Assembly: GCA_003024985.2 (NCBI GenBank)
Contig: PXIH01S0024007.1
DNA from: Euperipatoides rowelli
Lineage: Eukaryota; Onychophora; Udeonychophora; Euonychophora; Peripatopsidae
Strand: one strand, 5' to 3'
DNA length: 10,461 nt
Shown here: one piece after another, positions 8,023 to 10,461 of the stretch
Layout: every line of letters starts with the position of its first letter
Numbering within the stretch: position 1 is the first letter of the stretch
The notes under the pieces: generated by a model
Database searches by the model: none
What the model was told of the DNA's origin: nothing
Seen by the model: the letters and a program-made list of their open reading frames with translations, nothing else
Translations under genes and position numbers: made by a program

Positions 8023-8244
8023 TTTTTTTAATTAAAAAAAACAAAACATGGGTTTTTCTTATTTACAGACTGTTTACAAACTGAAAATTTATATGAATCT
8101 TTATTTCATGAATAAACAGTGAAAAAACGTCTTCTCATACAAAGTCTAATCCGAGGAGGGTTCTTCTCGATTTCGAACCAGCGTCCAGCTTGGTGGCTGG
8201 AGAGCTGAGTCAGAGCTTTATTGACTCAACTAGGTCCGCAGGCC
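8023..8244 (-). mobile_element. SINE B: complete, shorter tRNA-derived SINE
   Basis: This is a roughly 222-bp minus-strand element between 18-bp duplications. The minus strand begins GGCCTGCGGACCTAG at 8244. The A-box-like TAGTTGAGTCAAT starts at 8232 and the B box GGTTCGAAATC at 8179, 53 nt later, the same spacing as SINE A. The body is short and lacks the GAATTTTCTTTCG core of A, D and G. The 3' part has TTTGTAAACAGTCTGTAAAT, again TGTAAATA-like, then an interrupted A-rich tail. The distinct head and body point to a second SINE family that shares the same type of 3' end. No protein is encoded. Confidence 0.92.
8169..8179 (-). promoter_or_regulatory. Pol III B box of SINE B
   Basis: The minus strand reads GGTTCGAAATC, close to the B-box consensus, paired with the A box starting at 8232. 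Confidence 0.82.
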
Positions 8245-8262
8245 AAACACATCACAAACTTT
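8245..8262. repeat. Target-site duplication of SINE B (5' side of element)
   Basis: AAACACATCACAAACTTT differs from the copy at 8005-8022 by one base. The single difference suggests a relatively young insertion compared with SINE A. Confidence 0.93.
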
Positions 8263-8740
8263 ATTAAACCTATTAACTAAATAAATGGATGAAAACTAAT
8301 TCACAAAAAAAAAAACTTCAGAAAAATTACTCATTAAAAGAGTCTTCTGAGTGTCAAACCGACATCCACCAGACCCTAGTAGCAGACCAGAGCACTAATG
8401 AACAGATTAAAAGTATTTGCTGATATAGACAGCACAATATTTAAGAGATCAAAATGCCATTAATCAACACATAAAAGAAAGTCTGAATTTAGTGTACGAA
8501 AAGAAGTTTAGTGGTGTCAAAATATAATGTATGAAAGTGAAGTTTGTATGTATTTCAAGCTTACAAAAGTCGTTCACTGCCTGCAATTTTATAAAATAAC
8601 CAATTAAAACTTAAATAATTAAGGATAACTGAATGAATATTATATTTGGTAATATGATATTGAATTATAATTAAAAGATAAACTGTTTTGCTATTGAAAG
8701 AAATTGCTCTACGTGATAACTTGGTAAGTTATCAGGATAT
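8263..8740. other. AT-rich spacer with a possible tRNA-like relic
   Basis: Mostly AT-rich with no gene. On the minus strand at about 8395-8345, TAGTGCTCTGG and GGTTTGACACTC lie 34 nt apart and could be decayed A and B boxes. No body, tail or duplication follows, so this is only a weak hint of an old SINE head. Confidence 0.4.
8714..8734 (+). repeat. 9-bp hairpin beside the SINE D insertion site
   Basis: TGATAACTT (8714-8722) pairs perfectly with AAGTTATCA (8726-8734), loop GGT. It lies 6 bases outside the target-site duplication of SINE D. Confidence 0.75.
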
Positions 8741-8754
8741 TCAAAAATGAATTT
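8741..8754. repeat. Target-site duplication of SINE D (3' side of element)
   Basis: TCAAAAATGAATTT is identical to 9147-9160. It adjoins the T run that is the poly(A) of the minus-strand SINE. Confidence 0.95.
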
Positions 8755-9146
8755 TTTTTTTTTTTTTTAATTCTTCCTGAGGAACTGCGTCTTTATACAT
8801 ATTTATTTACAATGTTTATTTACACTATTTACAATTTGAATCACTAACAATCTTCTGTTTTTCTGGATACTACAACGATGCTAGGACTCTTCTTATATAC
8901 TGCCATTTCCGTCAATCGTTCTCATGTCCAATATCCTTTTCTTTGTGCCTTTAATCCATTTATGTCTGAAATTAAACATAATTAGTATGATAATACACTA
9001 TTAAATTCCCTGGTGCCTCCAAACGACGAAAGAAAATTCATCAAGTTTTTCAGCACCGGAGCTGCCCGAGGATCGAACCTACGATCCCCTTATATATCAA
9101 GCACACCGTGGCCGGGTAGAATACCGCACGACCACGCCACCTTGAC
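8755..9146 (-). mobile_element. SINE D: complete core-bearing tRNA-derived SINE
   Basis: This is a roughly 392-bp minus-strand element between perfect 14-bp duplications. The minus strand starts GTCAAGGTGGCGTGG at 9146. An A-box-like TGGTCGTGCGGT lies at about 9133 and the B box GGTTCGATCC at 9079-9070 is identical to that of SINE A. The core follows: CTCCGGTGCTG, GAATTTTCTTTCG (9039-9027, identical to SINE A over 13 bases) and GGCACCAGGGAATTT. The long AT-rich 3' part shares AGAAGATTGT and ATAGTGTAAATAAA with SINE F and ends TTGTAAATAAATATG, then a small TTCCTCAGGAA inverted repeat and about 14 or more A's (T's at 8755-8768). The perfect duplications suggest the youngest insertion in the window. 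Confidence 0.94.
9070..9079 (-). promoter_or_regulatory. Pol III B box of SINE D
   Basis: The minus strand reads GGTTCGATCC, identical to the B box of SINE A. Confidence 0.85.
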
Positions 9147-9160
9147 TCAAAAATGAATTT
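9147..9160. repeat. Target-site duplication of SINE D (5' side of element)
   Basis: Exact copy of TCAAAAATGAATTT at 8741-8754, directly adjoining the 5' end of the minus-strand SINE head. Confidence 0.95.
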
Positions 9161-10130
9161 TATTTTTGGAAACTTGATTTGAGTGATATTTTTTCCCATT
9201 TTCCAATGGTTTATATTAGATTATTATTGGATAATAATTCTTTAAAAACAAAACTTTGGTAAACTTGAGAAATAAATTGAAAAATATGTTTAATTATCTC
9301 ATCTGTTTACCAGAAATAGTGTAAAAAAATGATTATAGATTAAGATTTTTGTCTTCTTTTATAAATATGTTATCATGTCATTATTATTATTATTAATGAT
9401 GATATCCTTACAAATTCCCACACCTCATGCTATGTTGCAAATTAATATTTTTACAAATCTATTGTTCCTAGTATTTATTTATTTTTTTGATGGCTCCCCA
9501 CCAATTCAGAATTTAGTATGCTTCATTATCTATGTTGTTATTAATTATCATTTTCTATGACATTCATAATCTAGATTCATTACATTTTGATGGACCTTTT
9601 AAACATTTTTTATTTTCTTATTACAAACAAAAATCTCACACAATTATATTTTAATTTATTTTTATTAAGAAATTGATTCATAATTACCTGTTTCAGACAA
9701 GAAAAGAAAGTTACAGTGTCACATGATCTATTCAATCCAATCAAATGTGGCAATTTCTTTTCATATAAAATGTAATTTTCTGTAAATATTATAAAATTAC
9801 ATTTCAGTTCCATTTTAAACCTGAGTGGCTTAGCATAAAAATCTGACCTCTTAAACCAAGCATATAACCAATAAGCTATTGAAATAGACATTCATTTATT
9901 TTAACAACTTTTTGTCCCCATCTCTCTCTCTGGTACAGGCATATTTGACCTTTAAAAGTGTCCACTGCCATTCTGTAATGTTGAAATCAGGTCATTTTAT
10001 GTTTCCAAGAAACATGTTAATTTGTAGTCATTTGGAATTTTAACAGTTATATTTCTAAAAATTGACATTGAAAACCCATGTACATTGTTGTTTTATACAT
10101 TTATTCAAGAAATATTTACCATTTTGTACA
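9161..10130. other. AT-rich gene-free stretch
   Basis: It includes an (ATT)n microsatellite at about 9379-9395. Two short frames (61 codons plus at 9375-9560; 93 codons minus at 9610-9891) are hydrophobic or lysine/asparagine-rich with no recognisable domain and look like chance. A pyrimidine-rich tract ending CTCTCTCTCTGGTACAG at 9923-9939 resembles a splice acceptor on the plus strand. The sequence after it does not look like an exon. Confidence 0.6.
9379..9395 (+). repeat. (ATT)n microsatellite
   Basis: Between five and six ATT units occur in an AT-rich context. Simple-sequence DNA. Confidence 0.85.
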
Positions 10131-10250
10131 GCGGCATAGCTACATATACAATGCCCTGGAGCAAGTAAAATCGGTGCACCCCAACGAGCTAGAGAACAGT
10201 CACTTTCTCGAACATCAGAACCTGTTCAAAATGATGGTGAACAAACAACA
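10131..10250. other. GC-enriched island of unknown origin
   Basis: GC content rises sharply at GCGGCATAGCTACATATAC (10131-10149) and falls again near 10250. A 73-codon plus frame (10078-10299) spans it. The central peptide (about NALEQVKSVHPNELENSHFLEHQNLF) is complex enough to be coding, but both ends run into AT-rich low-complexity sequence. No splice sites are clear. No Pol III boxes, A tail or flanking duplication was found, apart from a TGTACA directly before it that also occurs at 10079. It may be an old transposon fragment or a small exon. Confidence 0.3.
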
Positions 10251-10461
10251 TTCTAATTTAATTTATATTTTTATTTATATTCGACTATATATGTCGTAAC
10301 CCCCATTCACTTTACACTCAACTAAGATGGAATGACTTGCAATTTTATGATGGTACAAAAAAAAACTGAACAGAGATTAAAACTTGTTATTTCTCATTTC
10401 GCTGAATCCCAGCTAGAATAGTGTGTTACAACTGTTTAGGCCATAATCTGTTAGACAGCAC
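10251..10461. other. AT-rich window end
   Basis: No supported feature. A near-palindrome, CGACTATATATGTCG, lies at about 10282-10296. Confidence 0.55.

Noticed and set aside
7245-9160. CRISPR array or phage-like repeat system
   Set aside because: The repeats are pairs flanking single SINEs, not regularly spaced units, and the context is eukaryotic.
9610-9891. Minus-strand frame of 93 codons
   Set aside because: The peptide is F/K/N/I/Y-rich without recognisable domain, signal or splice context, as expected in AT-rich DNA.
9903-9960. Splice acceptor CTCTCTCTCTGGTACAG marking a plus-strand exon
   Set aside because: The sequence after it shows no open, complex coding stretch and no donor; pyrimidine tracts are frequent here.

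Overview
This window looks like gene-free, strongly AT-rich nuclear DNA from a metazoan, possibly an arthropod or other invertebrate. The species cannot be named from the sequence. Supporting signs are the very high A+T content, abundant A/T homopolymers, no long reading frame on either strand, no bacterial-type operon structure, and several tRNA-derived short interspersed elements (SINEs). Intron and intergenic DNA cannot be told apart here. I find no convincing protein-coding gene, no functional tRNA or rRNA gene, no CRISPR array and no autonomous transposon.

What can be supported is a set of retroposed SINEs standing out as GC-richer islands. Copy A (721-1043, plus) has a tRNA-like head with RNA polymerase III A and B boxes, a central body, a 3' hairpin, a poly(A) tail and imperfect target-site duplications. 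Copy G (2488-2640, minus) keeps the poly(A), the core and a decayed B box but has no recognisable head. Copy C (3231-3300, minus) is only the 5' tRNA-like head. Copy F (7256-7638, minus), copy B (8023-8244, minus) and copy D (8755-9146, minus) each run from a tRNA-like head to an A-rich tail and each lies between direct repeats. Copies A, D and G, and more weakly F, share a central core after the B box. The four tailed copies A, B, D and F also share TGTAAATA-like motifs just before the A-rich end, as expected if one LINE machinery mobilised them.

Region by region: 1-701 is featureless AT-rich DNA; 721-1061 is SINE A with its flank repeat; 1062-1950 is AT-rich with a GA microsatellite; 1954-2160 is an unresolved island with a 65-codon minus frame; 2488-3300 holds SINE G, a 14-bp tandem duplication, a GC-rich island and SINE head C; 3477-3969 has two clusters of inverted repeats; 3970-7244 is about 3.3 kb of mostly featureless AT-rich DNA with a few hairpins; 7245-9160 is a cluster of three SINE insertions; 9161-10461 is AT-rich with one GC-enriched island at 10131-10250.

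No genes work together here. The most interesting signal is the SINE set: different tRNA-like heads, a shared central core and shared 3' ends, all within 10 kb.
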